Under the pieces are notes generated by a model. The model was given only the letters and a program-made list of their open reading frames with translations, made no database searches and was not told the DNA's origin. Shown here in pieces: positions 15,806 through 24,106 of a stretch of DNA of 64,000 nt. The position numbers and the translations under genes were made by a program. Origin of the DNA: CAYNLK01 sp964398055 (GTDB lineage Bacteria > Chloroflexota > Anaerolineae > 4572-78 > J111); assembly GCA_964398055.1 (NCBI GenBank), contig CAYNLK010000017.1:48650-112649 (forward strand), given 5' to 3'. Numbering within the stretch: position 1 is the stretch's first letter; the number at the start of each line of letters is the position of its first letter.

Positions 15806-15814
15806 ATTATACCA
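15806..15814 (-). promoter_or_regulatory. Extended -10 promoter of the partition operon
   Basis: On the minus strand TGGTATAAT (15814-15806), a perfect -10 with the TG extension, 33 bases upstream of the parA ATG. No good -35 is seen. The surrounding 40 bases are AT-rich. Confidence 0.55.
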
Positions 15815-15967
15815 GATTATGTTAATTTAGGATAGTCTCTGGAGTGAAATTAAGCGGAAACCCTACAAGTATTTCGTGTAGCAATCGATATTTATCAATG
15901 AGGACTGGCCGCTATTAGAATTTGGGAAGCTGTGGTAAACTCCTCAGCTTACGGAGGTAATCTGACG

Positions 15968-16819
15968 ATGCTCGGTTGGGAATTAGGGGCGATTGGGTAT
16001 GGGCTGGCCTCGGCTGTGAGCTGGGGGGCCGGCGATTTTAGCGGTGGTTGGGCCAGCAAACATAATCACGTCTATGGCGTGGTGCTGCTGTCGCAAATGG
16101 TCGGCGCTCTATTTTTGGTGGGGGTAGCCTTGCTCCTGGCCGAGCCATTCCCGCGGCCGCTTGACCTGGCTTATGGCGGGGTTGCCGGTATTGGCGGTAC
16201 CATTGGCCTGGCGGCGTTGTACCGGGGCCTGGCCGGGGGACGGATGGGTATGGTGGCCCCGGTGGCCGCAGTGGTGACGGCAATCCTGCCGGTAATAGTC
16301 AGCATCTTGGTTGAAGGCGCGCCGGCTATTTTACAACTGGTTGGCTTTGGCCTGGCCCTGGTCGGGGTCTGGCTCATCTCGGCCCGGCATGGCAAGAGCG
16401 AGGAAATTCGGCCAGGGGAGTTGGGGTTGGCTCTGCTTGCCGGTATCGGCTTTGGCATCTTTCTGATCCTGATCGACCGGGTCAGCGCCGGGGCGATTCT
16501 GTGGCCGCTGGTGGCGGCCAGAGTCGCTTCCATCAGCCTGCTGGTGATCGTCGTCGCGGTCACCTCTCCGCTCAAAAAGCTACCGACTGCGGCGGGATTG
16601 CCGGTAATCATTCTGGCCGGCCTGTTTGATACCGGTGGGAACACTTTTTTTGCCCTGGCCACTCAGACCGGGCGGCTGGATGTAGCCGCCATTCTCTCGT
16701 CACTCTACCCGGCGGTGACCATTGCCCTGGCCTGGCTCATCTTAAAGGAGCGACTGCTGCCGCAGCAATGGGGTGGGGTGGCCGCGGCGTTGCTGGCGAT
16801 TGCGCTGATCTCTATCTAA
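15968..16819 (+). CDS. EamA/DMT-superfamily transporter
   Basis: 283 residues from the ATG at 15968, chosen because CGGAGGT lies seven bases upstream; the in-frame GTG at 15932 has no ribosome site. About ten hydrophobic segments of 18-22 residues occur in two similar halves of five, each half carrying an EamA-type repeat (for example the segment LALVGVWLISARHGKS ends the first half and LAWLILKERLLPQQWGGV lies in the second). Members export metabolites or amino acids across the inner membrane; the substrate cannot be told from sequence. It stands alone between the partition operon (divergent) and the XRE-cupin genes. Confidence 0.85.
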   Translation: MLGWELGAIGYGLASAVSWGAGDFSGGWASKHNHVYGVVLLSQMVGALFLVGVALLLAEPFPRPLDLAYGGVAGIGGTIGLAALYRGLAGGRMGMVAPVAAVVTAILPVIVSILVEGAPAILQLVGFGLALVGVWLISARHGKSEEIRPGELGLALLAGIGFGIFLILIDRVSAGAILWPLVAARVASISLLVIVVAVTSPLKKLPTAAGLPVIILAGLFDTGGNTFFALATQTGRLDVAAILSSLYPAVTIALAWLILKERLLPQQWGGVAAALLAIALISI

Positions 16820-16836
16820 CCAAAAAAAGTTCATTA

Positions 16837-16865
16837 TTGACAAAAAAATGAGCCTGCACTACAAT
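16837..16865 (+). promoter_or_regulatory. Consensus promoter for the first XRE-cupin gene
   Basis: TTGACA (16837-16842), a 17-base spacer, TACAAT (16860-16865). Transcription should start near 16872. An in-frame ATG at 16848 lies inside the promoter and so cannot be the start codon, which supports the ATG at 16887. Confidence 0.8.
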
Positions 16866-16886
16866 AGTTTTACTTCAGGCAAAGTT

Positions 16887-17450
16887 ATGAATAAGACAAT
16901 TCGGGTTGTGGGGCAGCGAATCAAAGAGCTTCGCTTGCAAAAAAACCTGACGATCGAAGAGGTTGCTGAAAAAAGCGGCTGTACCCCCGGCTTTCTATCG
17001 CAGGTTGAACGTAACAAAGCTGTTCCCTCCATCGCGCTGTTGTATTCGATTGCCAAAGCCTTAGGGACCAGAGTGGTCGATTTTTTCCCCGAGACGGTCA
17101 ATGTGGCCAAGGTGGTGCGTCATGACGACCCGACTTCCTTTCGCCTGGACGGCTCTCCTTTTATTTATTCTTTGAGGTCAACCAAATTTCCATCGGCGGC
17201 GATTGAAGCTTTTCTCATAACTGTCATCCCGGCCAGAGAAGCCTTACCAACCGAGCAAGACAGTATCCACAATAACGAGGAATTTGGTTATGTGCTCCAG
17301 GGCGTCTTACGGTTTTGGTTTGGCGATAGTTACTACGATCTTTATCCGGGCGACAGCATCCATTATCGAGCCACCACCAGGCATCGCCTGGAAAACCGCG
17401 GCGACCAGCCGGTGGTGATACTCTGGCTAATGTCGCCGGCAATCTTTTGA
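16887..17450 (+). CDS. XRE-cupin transcriptional regulator
   Basis: 187 residues from the ATG at 16887, the first start downstream of the promoter. Residues about 7-62 form an XRE helix-turn-helix (GQRIKELRLQKNLTIEEVAE ... LSQVERNKAVPSIALLYSIA). The C-terminal half is a cupin (EFGYVLQGVLRFWFGDSYYD, LYPGDSIHYRATTRHRLENRG) whose barrel would bind the effector. This MerR-independent XRE-cupin layout is that of PuuR/SinR-like regulators of amine, amino acid and sugar catabolism. It is followed after a hairpin by a second regulator of the same layout. Confidence 0.9.
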   Translation: MNKTIRVVGQRIKELRLQKNLTIEEVAEKSGCTPGFLSQVERNKAVPSIALLYSIAKALGTRVVDFFPETVNVAKVVRHDDPTSFRLDGSPFIYSLRSTKFPSAAIEAFLITVIPAREALPTEQDSIHNNEEFGYVLQGVLRFWFGDSYYDLYPGDSIHYRATTRHRLENRGDQPVVILWLMSPAIF

Positions 17451-17452
17451 TA

Positions 17453-17498
17453 AAGTGACCGGCATTTTTTGCTGATAATGTTTAAGGGCCGGCCGCTT
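17453..17498. repeat. AAGTGACCGGCACTT hairpin, degraded copy
   Basis: Arms AAGTGACCGGCATTT (17453-17467) and AAGGGCCGGCCGCTT (17484-17498) pair at 11 of 15 positions, and the loop ends with AATGTTT as in copy 1 at 10072-10109, followed by the same TTGTA. The ATG used by the second XRE-cupin gene lies in the loop. Confidence 0.65.
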
Positions 17499-18140
17499 GT
17501 ATTTGATAAGAGCGATCGAGGTGCCATCATTACCAATCTTGGCGAGCGTATCAAGAGTCTACGCCAACAGAAGAAATTAACCCTGGCCGAGTTGGCCGAA
17601 GTGAGTAACCTGTCCGCCGGTCATCTCTCCCAGATTGAGCAAAATAAGAAGATGCCATCTTTGCTAGCCCTGACCAGTATTGCCGAAGTACTGGAAGTTA
17701 ATCCGCGCTACCTGCTCGAATCCGAAGAAAACCAGGTTACGATTGTCAGGGCTAATTTAAGGCCGGAAAACCACCAGCCTGTCCCGCCGCTGATGAGTAC
17801 TGAATTGACCTCGGCTGAGAGTGGCTCTGATTTGCAGGTACATCGATTGGTGCTGCAGCCGTCGGCCCCGGCTCTGGAATTTGAACCTCATCCCGGAGAA
17901 ATAATCTGTTTTGTTTTAGCAGGACGGCTGACGATCATAATCGAAGAGCAGCAGATTGAATTGGAAGCAGGGGATAGCATCCACTACGAAGCCAACCAAC
18001 ATTACTGCCTGAGTTGCCAGGGTGATGAACCATGTGCGGTTGTCTGGGCCAGCTCACCGCCCTGGAACGACCTGGAGCAAAAAATAGCGGCAGTTTTGAG
18101 CGATATCGTTGATACTGCCAGTGTGGTACAGCCTGTTTAG
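17478..18140 (+). CDS. Second XRE-cupin transcriptional regulator
   Basis: About 220 residues from the ATG at 17478. The HTH spans residues about 15-70 (GERIKSLRQQKKLTLAELAE, LSQIEQNKKMPSLLALTSIA) and the cupin lies near residues 130-205 (PHPGEIICFVLAGRLTIIIE, GDSIHYEANQHYCLSCQGDE). It is clearly related to the gene before it but diverged. The start is uncertain: no ribosome site is visible, and the first nine residues (MFKGRPLVF) come from the repeat hairpin at 17453-17498. Likely controls the transporter and hydantoinase genes that follow, judged by position only. Confidence 0.85.
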   Translation: MFKGRPLVFDKSDRGAIITNLGERIKSLRQQKKLTLAELAEVSNLSAGHLSQIEQNKKMPSLLALTSIAEVLEVNPRYLLESEENQVTIVRANLRPENHQPVPPLMSTELTSAESGSDLQVHRLVLQPSAPALEFEPHPGEIICFVLAGRLTIIIEEQQIELEAGDSIHYEANQHYCLSCQGDEPCAVVWASSPPWNDLEQKIAAVLSDIVDTASVVQPV

Positions 18141-18156
18141 ACCGAAAGGAGGTGAG

Positions 18157-18276
18157 GTGTCACATCCATCCAAAAAAGGGAACGGCTGCCTGTCGATTAT
18201 TATTCGGTTCATTCAATCCTTAGCAAACGGAGGAGAAAAATGGTCAGTCTGCTCAAAAAAGGAAATTTGCTTTTGA
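18157..18276 (+). CDS. Possible 39-aa leader peptide before the transporter operon
   Basis: A GTG-start frame preceded by a near-perfect ribosome site AAAGGAGGTGA (18145-18155, four-base gap). It codes for 39 residues, begins MSHPSKKGNGC, and ends 37 bases inside the substrate-binding protein gene in another frame. The strong ribosome site has no other obvious start to serve. It may couple translation to the transporter gene, or be chance. Confidence 0.25.
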   Translation: MSHPSKKGNGCLSIIIRFIQSLANGGEKWSVCSKKEICF

Positions 18277-19970
18277 TCGCATTGTTGGTGGTGGTTTGGT
18301 TTGTTACCGCCTGCGCCGCCACGCCCGCGCCGGTGACACAACCCCAAGAACAACCCAAGGCAGAAGAGCCGGCGGCCACTGAAGCGCCGGCCGCGGTTGA
18401 GGCAACTGCTCCGCCTGAAGAAGCCGCCGCGCCAGAACCGGCCGCAGAGGCAGACCAGCGAGTGTTGCGTGTCTCTTTTGCCTGGCCCACTTTTATCGAT
18501 CCGGCCCTGGGTTCCGACTATGCCAGCTCGACCGCTTTAGCCAATCTGTACGATACCCTGGTTTTTCCCAACACCGAGGGTGGGGTTGATCCCTGGCTGG
18601 CCGAAAGCTGGGCAGCCTCTGACGATGGTCTGACCTGGACCTTCAAGTTGAAGCAGGGTATTAAATTCCACGATGGCAGCGAAGTGCAGGCCAGCGATGT
18701 GGTTTACAGTATGAAGCGCTTCCTGACGATTGGCGAAGGTTTTGCTTACCTGTTCGTGGACATCGTGGAGGATGTATCCGCTCCTGACGACGACACCGTC
18801 CAGTTCAAGCTCAAGCAGCCCAGCGGCTTGTTCCTGCCCAGCCTGATCCGGCTGTATGTACTCAACGAGGATTTGGTGCGAGCCAACACCAAGGCCACCG
18901 GGCCTTATGGCGAAGAGGGCGACTATGGCCAGGAGTATCTGCTGACCAACGACGCCGGTTCGGGCGCTTATAAGATTGTCGAGTTTCCCCTGGAACAGTA
19001 TGTCTTAATGGAGAAATTTGCTGATTGGTGGGGCGAGTTTGTGGAGAATGCGCCCGACCAGTTTCGCATGATCGGCACCACTGAAGCAGCCACGATTCGC
19101 ACCCTGATGTCCAACAGGGAGTTGGAAATTTCTGACCAGTGGCAGACCATTGAGGCTGCCCAGGCCCTGGATAAGATCGAAGGGGTTGACGTCGCCGCGT
19201 TCTCCAATCTGACTGCCTTTTATTTTATGTTGAATACCACTCTGCCGCCGCTGGATGATCTGCATTGCCGCCGGGCCGTGTCTTACGCCTTTGATTACGA
19301 CACTGCCGTCAGCCTGGAATGGCCCGGCACCACGCCAATGGTTGGGCCGGTGCCGCAAGCCCTGGGTGGGCACAATCCGGATGTAACCGTTTACACTCGA
19401 GATTTGGACAAAGCCAGGGAAGAATTGGGCCAGTGCCAGTACGCCGACACAATTGACCAGTATCCAATTGAATTTGTCTGGATTTCTGAGGTGCCGGATG
19501 AGGAGAAGTTCGCTTTGCTCTTCCAGGCAAATATGGCCGAAATCGGGATACCGGTCGAGATTGTTTCGACGCCCTGGCTGTCGGTGGTTGAAAACACCTC
19601 CAAGCAAGAAACCAGCCCCCATCTGGTTAGCATCTACGTTACGGCTGACCTGCCTGAAGCCGGACCGATGCTCAAGCAACGCTACCATTCCAGTTCCGCA
19701 GCCACCTGGTCGCAGAATGAATGGTTGCTGGATGAGGAGCTTGACGCCGCCATCGATGACGCGTTGACCACCATCGATCCGGCAGAACGTTTTGAGAAGT
19801 ACCAGGTTATCCAGGCTCAATTGGCCGATCTTGCCCCCTCGATCTTCGTTTACGACCAGGTTGAAAAGCACGCCTACCAAACTTACGTCGATTGGCCGAC
19901 CGCCAGGGGTGAGATTATCCCGGCCCAGGGTTACAATATCTTTGCCGCCCGGATCGGGATCAATAAATAG
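18240..19970 (+). CDS. Peptide ABC transporter substrate-binding lipoprotein
   Basis: 576 residues of the SBP_bac_5 (DppA/OppA) family. The signal has a lipobox (FVTAC, Cys near residue 24) followed by an Ala/Pro/Glu-rich linker to about residue 75. Core motifs include LYDTLVFPNTEGGVDPWLAE and LTWTFKLKQGIKFHDGSEVQ, the family signature. GGAGGAG precedes the ATG. It opens a five-gene transport unit with two permeases and two ATPases and would bind peptides or related cyclic amides outside the membrane. Downstream hydantoinase/oxoprolinase and Xaa-Pro dipeptidase genes hint at small modified peptides as cargo. Confidence 0.92.
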   Translation: MVSLLKKGNLLLIALLVVVWFVTACAATPAPVTQPQEQPKAEEPAATEAPAAVEATAPPEEAAAPEPAAEADQRVLRVSFAWPTFIDPALGSDYASSTALANLYDTLVFPNTEGGVDPWLAESWAASDDGLTWTFKLKQGIKFHDGSEVQASDVVYSMKRFLTIGEGFAYLFVDIVEDVSAPDDDTVQFKLKQPSGLFLPSLIRLYVLNEDLVRANTKATGPYGEEGDYGQEYLLTNDAGSGAYKIVEFPLEQYVLMEKFADWWGEFVENAPDQFRMIGTTEAATIRTLMSNRELEISDQWQTIEAAQALDKIEGVDVAAFSNLTAFYFMLNTTLPPLDDLHCRRAVSYAFDYDTAVSLEWPGTTPMVGPVPQALGGHNPDVTVYTRDLDKAREELGQCQYADTIDQYPIEFVWISEVPDEEKFALLFQANMAEIGIPVEIVSTPWLSVVENTSKQETSPHLVSIYVTADLPEAGPMLKQRYHSSSAATWSQNEWLLDEELDAAIDDALTTIDPAERFEKYQVIQAQLADLAPSIFVYDQVEKHAYQTYVDWPTARGEIIPAQGYNIFAARIGINK

Positions 19971-19990
19971 GGAGTAAGGATTAAGAAGTA

Positions 19991-20073
19991 GGGAGTAGGG
20001 ATTATTTGGAGTTGGGGACAGGAGTTTGGAGAGATTGGGAAGAACTTGTTCCCTACTCCTGCTCCCTACTCCC
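19991..20073. repeat. Inverted repeat with GGGAGTAGGG words
   Basis: GGGAGTAGGG (19991-20000) and CCCTACTCCC (20064-20073) flank a purine-rich stretch with further copies of TAGGGAGTAGGG and CCCTACTCC. A shorter relative, AGGAGTAGGGAGTA, occurs between the two ATPase genes near 23056-23068. The repeat lies inside the transporter operon. Confidence 0.65.
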
Positions 20074-20097
20074 TGGTATTCCCCCAGAGAGCTGGTT

Positions 20098-21126
20098 ATG
20101 CAGATTGTAACTTTTATAGCGCGCCGGGCCGTTCACTCAATTTTCGTTTTGCTCGGTTTGTCGATTGTAATCTTTATCATTTCGCGGGTGCTGCCCGGAG
20201 ACCCGGCCCGCATGGCCGCCGGTGCCAGGGCGCCTGAGTGGGTGGTCGAAAATTTACGGGCGCAGATGCATTTGACTGAGCCGCTGCCGGTGCAGTACGG
20301 TTATTGGCTGGCCAATGCCTTTCAGGGTGATTTTGGCCTGTCGTTGGTGACCCGGCGCAACGTCGCGGCCGACATTCGGGAATTTTTTCCGGCCACCTTT
20401 GAATTGGCCCTCTATGCCGGCATCATTATGGCCGTGTTGGGGATTACCCTGGGGGCTGTTTCGGCCCGGCACAAGGACAAATGGATCGATAACCTGGTGC
20501 GGGTTATTTCTTACCTGGGCGTCGTCACCCCTTCCTTTGTCTTTGCCATAATCTTTGTGCTGATTTTTGGGTATGCCCTGAGCTGGCTGCCAACGATTGG
20601 CCGGTTAAGCGCAGGAGTTCAGGCCCCGCCAACCGTGACCGGCCTGTACACCATCGATGCTTTGTTAGGGGGCGATTTGTCCACTTGCTGGGACGCCTTC
20701 CAACATCTGATCTTGCCGGCCCTGGCCCTGGCCATGGGCTCGATGGCCCAGCAGGCTCGGATCACCCGATCCTCCATGTCCGACAATCTGACCCAAGATT
20801 ACATCGCCGCCGAACGGGCTTTGGGGATTCCGGAGCGGACGATTATGGGCAAATTTTTGCTGAAACCGTCGCTCATCCCCACTATTTCGATTCTGGGGTT
20901 GGACTTTGCCGGCACCATGAGTAACGCCTTTCTGGTTGAATTGATTTTCAACTGGCCCGGCATCTCCCGGTATGGCATCAACGCCATGCTGCGTAAGGAC
21001 CTGAACGCCATTGCGGCCGTGATTCTGGTGTTGGGGGTCGTCTTTATCGTGGTCAACATTATCGTTGATATTGTGGTGGCGGAATTGGATCCCCGTATCC
21101 GGCTGGCCGCCGGCAGGAGTGACTAG
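20098..21126 (+). CDS. Peptide ABC transporter permease (DppB type)
   Basis: 342 residues from the ATG at 20098; an upstream start at 20026 would begin inside the repeat. It shows the DppB pattern: an N-terminal transmembrane helix with RRAVHSIFVLLGLSIVIFII, the conserved PGDPAR motif at the end of the first periplasmic loop, and the cytoplasmic EAA-like loop (YIAAERALGIPERTIMGKF). Six membrane segments are evident. It partners with the DppC-type protein two bases downstream. Confidence 0.92.
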   Translation: MQIVTFIARRAVHSIFVLLGLSIVIFIISRVLPGDPARMAAGARAPEWVVENLRAQMHLTEPLPVQYGYWLANAFQGDFGLSLVTRRNVAADIREFFPATFELALYAGIIMAVLGITLGAVSARHKDKWIDNLVRVISYLGVVTPSFVFAIIFVLIFGYALSWLPTIGRLSAGVQAPPTVTGLYTIDALLGGDLSTCWDAFQHLILPALALAMGSMAQQARITRSSMSDNLTQDYIAAERALGIPERTIMGKFLLKPSLIPTISILGLDFAGTMSNAFLVELIFNWPGISRYGINAMLRKDLNAIAAVILVLGVVFIVVNIIVDIVVAELDPRIRLAAGRSD

Positions 21127-21127
21127 G

Positions 21128-22054
21128 ATGGCTGAACAAGCCGGATCATTGGGGCCAACAACCATTACCCTCGAAACCTGGAAACAGATGGAGCGCCGCA
21201 GCCGCCGGGAGAACTGGGGACGGGCCTGGTATAAATTTACTCGCAATCCCCTCTCCGTGGTGGGCTTGTTGACGGTGGGGCTGGTAATTTTTCTGGCTAT
21301 TTTTGCCCCCTACGTAACGCCGTACCCCCAACACGCCGGCCCGTTCACCGACTTTGCCAATGCCAAACAACCGCCTAACCTGGAGTATCTCTTTGGAACC
21401 GATACGATCGGCCGCGACGTGTTCAGCCGGACCATCTTTGGTTTTCGTTCTTCGCTATTAATGGGGGTGATGGTTTTGGCGTTGGTGGTGCCTCCGGGGG
21501 TGCTGCTGGGCCTTGTGGCCGGCTATTACCACGGCACCTGGACCGATACAGTGGTGATGCGCATCACCGATATTTTTCTGGCAGTGCCGCCCCTGATCCT
21601 GGCGCTGGCCATCGCCTCGATGTTAAAACCAAACTTGATGAACTCGATGATGGCCGTTTCGTTAATGTGGTGGCCCTGGTACACCCGCCTGGTCTACGGT
21701 CTGGCCACCCAGTTGCGCAACGAGTATTTCATCAAGTCGGCTGAAACGCTGGGGGCCAGCAAGAGTCATATTCTCTTTAAGGAGATTTTGCCCAACTGTG
21801 TCTCGCCCATCTTTACCAAGATGAGTCTGGATATGGGCTGGGTCATCTTGATTGGCTCGGCCTTGAGCTTTGTGGGCCTCGGCGTTCAACCGCCTGAACC
21901 CGGTCTGGGTACAATGGTGGCCGATGGAGCTCGCTATCTGCCTGACCTGTGGTGGATCCCTGTTTTTCCGGCTTTGGCCATTGTGGTGATCGTGCTGGGC
22001 TTTAATTTACTGGGCGACGGGTTACGTGACCTGTTTGCCGCGGAAGAAGTGTAG
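21128..22054 (+). CDS. Peptide ABC transporter permease (DppC type)
   Basis: 308 residues starting one base after the DppB stop, with AGGAG upstream. N-terminal helix NPLSVVGLLTVGLVIFLAIF, the FGTDTIGRDVFSR motif typical of DppC/OppC, and the EAA loop (YFIKSAETLGASKSHILFKE). About six membrane segments. It completes the membrane channel for the substrate-binding lipoprotein. Confidence 0.93.
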   Translation: MAEQAGSLGPTTITLETWKQMERRSRRENWGRAWYKFTRNPLSVVGLLTVGLVIFLAIFAPYVTPYPQHAGPFTDFANAKQPPNLEYLFGTDTIGRDVFSRTIFGFRSSLLMGVMVLALVVPPGVLLGLVAGYYHGTWTDTVVMRITDIFLAVPPLILALAIASMLKPNLMNSMMAVSLMWWPWYTRLVYGLATQLRNEYFIKSAETLGASKSHILFKEILPNCVSPIFTKMSLDMGWVILIGSALSFVGLGVQPPEPGLGTMVADGARYLPDLWWIPVFPALAIVVIVLGFNLLGDGLRDLFAAEEV

Positions 22055-23055
22055 TGACAACGCAACTGCTCCTCGACATCAAAGACCTGCGGGTCAATTA
22101 CAAAGTCTATGGCGGCGTTTTGCAGGTGCTCGACGGCCTGAACTTTGTGGTCTATGCCGGTGAGAAAGTTGGCCTGGTGGGTGAAACCGGTTGCGGCAAA
22201 ACGAGCACCATGAAGGCCATCTTGCGCATCTTGCCAATGCCGCCGGCCCAAATCGCCGGGGGTGAGATTTACTTTAAAGGCAAAAACGTCCTGACCATGG
22301 GCCAGAATGAGCTTGCTCGCGTCCGGGGCAACGGTATTTCGATGATTTTCCAGGACCCGACCGCGGCGCTCAATCCGGTCTTTACCGTGGGCCAGCAGAT
22401 GGAGGCCGTGCTCAAGAGCGCCGCCTTTAACGGCAAGAAACTGAGCAACCGGCAGGTTAAAACGGCCGCGGTTACGGCCCTCAAAGAGGTGGCCCTGGCC
22501 GACCCGGAGCGGTTGCTCAAAAGCTACCCGGTCCAATTGAGCGGTGGGATGCGCCAGCGGGTCTGCATTGCCATGGCCCTGTCGACCAAGCCGGAACTAC
22601 TGATTGCCGATGAGCCAGGCACTTCTCTGGACGTAACCATTCAGGATCAGGTGTTGCGGCTGTTGCACAATCTGGTGGAGGAAAAGAACACCTCGGTCAT
22701 TCTGATCACTCACACTCTGGGTGTGGTACGGCAAGTGACCGATCGGGTTTATGTGATGTATGCCGGCAATATGGTTGAGTCGGCGCCTACTCCCCAACTT
22801 TTTGCCGACCCGCGCCATCCCTACACCCAGGGACTGATGGAAGCCGTGCCCCGCCTGTCCGGCGGCGGCGTGGCCGACGGCATCCCGGGGCGTATCCCTA
22901 ACTATCTCAACCCACCGCTTGGCTGCCGCTTCCACCCGCGCTGTCCGCAGGTGATGGATATCTGCCGCCGGGAAAAGCCGCTAGCCTATCCGGTGGCTGC
23001 CGGGCATCAAGTGGCATGTTTTTTATATGAGACGAAGGAAGTAAAGGGCGAGTAA
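22054..23055 (+). CDS. Peptide ABC transporter ATPase (DppD type)
   Basis: A 333-residue ATPase starting with a GTG that overlaps the DppC stop (TAGTG). Walker A is GETGCGKTS, the signature LSGGMRQRV, and Walker B LLIADEPGTSLD, where Gly replaces the more usual Thr. The C-terminal oligopeptide-transporter extension carries the RFHPRCPQVMDIC cysteine motif. It energises import together with the next ATPase. Confidence 0.93.
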   Translation: MTTQLLLDIKDLRVNYKVYGGVLQVLDGLNFVVYAGEKVGLVGETGCGKTSTMKAILRILPMPPAQIAGGEIYFKGKNVLTMGQNELARVRGNGISMIFQDPTAALNPVFTVGQQMEAVLKSAAFNGKKLSNRQVKTAAVTALKEVALADPERLLKSYPVQLSGGMRQRVCIAMALSTKPELLIADEPGTSLDVTIQDQVLRLLHNLVEEKNTSVILITHTLGVVRQVTDRVYVMYAGNMVESAPTPQLFADPRHPYTQGLMEAVPRLSGGGVADGIPGRIPNYLNPPLGCRFHPRCPQVMDICRREKPLAYPVAAGHQVACFLYETKEVKGE

Positions 23056-23106
23056 GGAGTAGGGAGTAATGCCTGCCTGCTTTCTACTCAGCCTCCCCCA
23101 AAAAAG

Positions 23107-24084
23107 ATGAAACCGATCCTGACTTACCAAAACCTGAAGAAATATTTTGTAGTGGGGCATAAAGACCTGCTGAAGCGGGAGCCGATCACCGTTAAAGCAG
23201 TGGATGGCGTCTCTTTTGATGTCATCGAGGGTGAGGTTTTTGGTTTGGTGGGCGAGTCGGGTTCGGGCAAAAGTACGGTGGCCTATACCACCATCGGTAT
23301 GTATACGCCCACTTCCGGCCGGATCGAGTTTAGAGGTGAGAGTTTATTCAGCCAAAACGGCGAACGGCCGAATCATATCAAGAAAGAGATTCAGATTGTC
23401 TTTCAAGACCCCGGTTCATCGCTAAACCCGCGCCACAACATCAAGCAAATCCTGGAACTACCGCTCAGAATCCACCGTCCCAATGTCAATCGGCTGGAGG
23501 AAGTGGCCCGGCTGCTGGAGATGGTCGAACTGCCGCTGGAACTGATGCACAAATATCCGCGGGTGTTGAGCGGCGGCGAGAAGCAGATTGTGGCCATTGC
23601 CCGCGCCCTGGCCACGGATCCCTCATTTATCATCCTGGATGAGCCGACTTCAGCCCTGGACGTATCGATTCAGGGCAAGATCATCAACCTGTTGATTCGC
23701 TTGCAAAAGGAGTTCAACCTCTCCTACCTGTTCATCACCCACGACTTGAGTTTGATGCGGAACGTGGCTTCGCGGGTGGCGATTATGTACCTGGGCAAAA
23801 TTTGTGAGGTGGCTGAAGCCGGTGAATTCTTCCAGAATCCCAAGCATCCGTACACTCAAATGTTACTCTCCTCTATCCCGGTGATCTCGGAGGAAGAAGA
23901 GCGATTGAAGCCGGAAAAGGTAGTCTCGACCGGCGAGATTCCCAGTCCGGTCAATATTCCCAGTGGCTGTAGTTTTCATTCACGCTGCCCCTATAAAATG
24001 GATATTTGTATCCAAATTGACCCCGAGATGGTTGATACCGGTGGCCAACATTCCGTGCGTTGTCATTTGTTTCCAGCCGAGTAG
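23107..24084 (+). CDS. Peptide ABC transporter ATPase (DppF type)
   Basis: A 325-residue ATPase with Walker A GESGSGKST, signature LSGGEKQIV and Walker B FIILDEPTSALD. The C-terminal oligopeptide extension has SFHSRCPYKMDIC. It begins 51 bases after the DppD stop, across a short GGAGTAGGGAG repeat. It is the last transporter gene; HyuA follows after 22 bases. Confidence 0.93.
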   Translation: MKPILTYQNLKKYFVVGHKDLLKREPITVKAVDGVSFDVIEGEVFGLVGESGSGKSTVAYTTIGMYTPTSGRIEFRGESLFSQNGERPNHIKKEIQIVFQDPGSSLNPRHNIKQILELPLRIHRPNVNRLEEVARLLEMVELPLELMHKYPRVLSGGEKQIVAIARALATDPSFIILDEPTSALDVSIQGKIINLLIRLQKEFNLSYLFITHDLSLMRNVASRVAIMYLGKICEVAEAGEFFQNPKHPYTQMLLSSIPVISEEEERLKPEKVVSTGEIPSPVNIPSGCSFHSRCPYKMDICIQIDPEMVDTGGQHSVRCHLFPAE

Positions 24085-24106
24085 GGCCTAATAAGGAACC
24101 CGTGCT

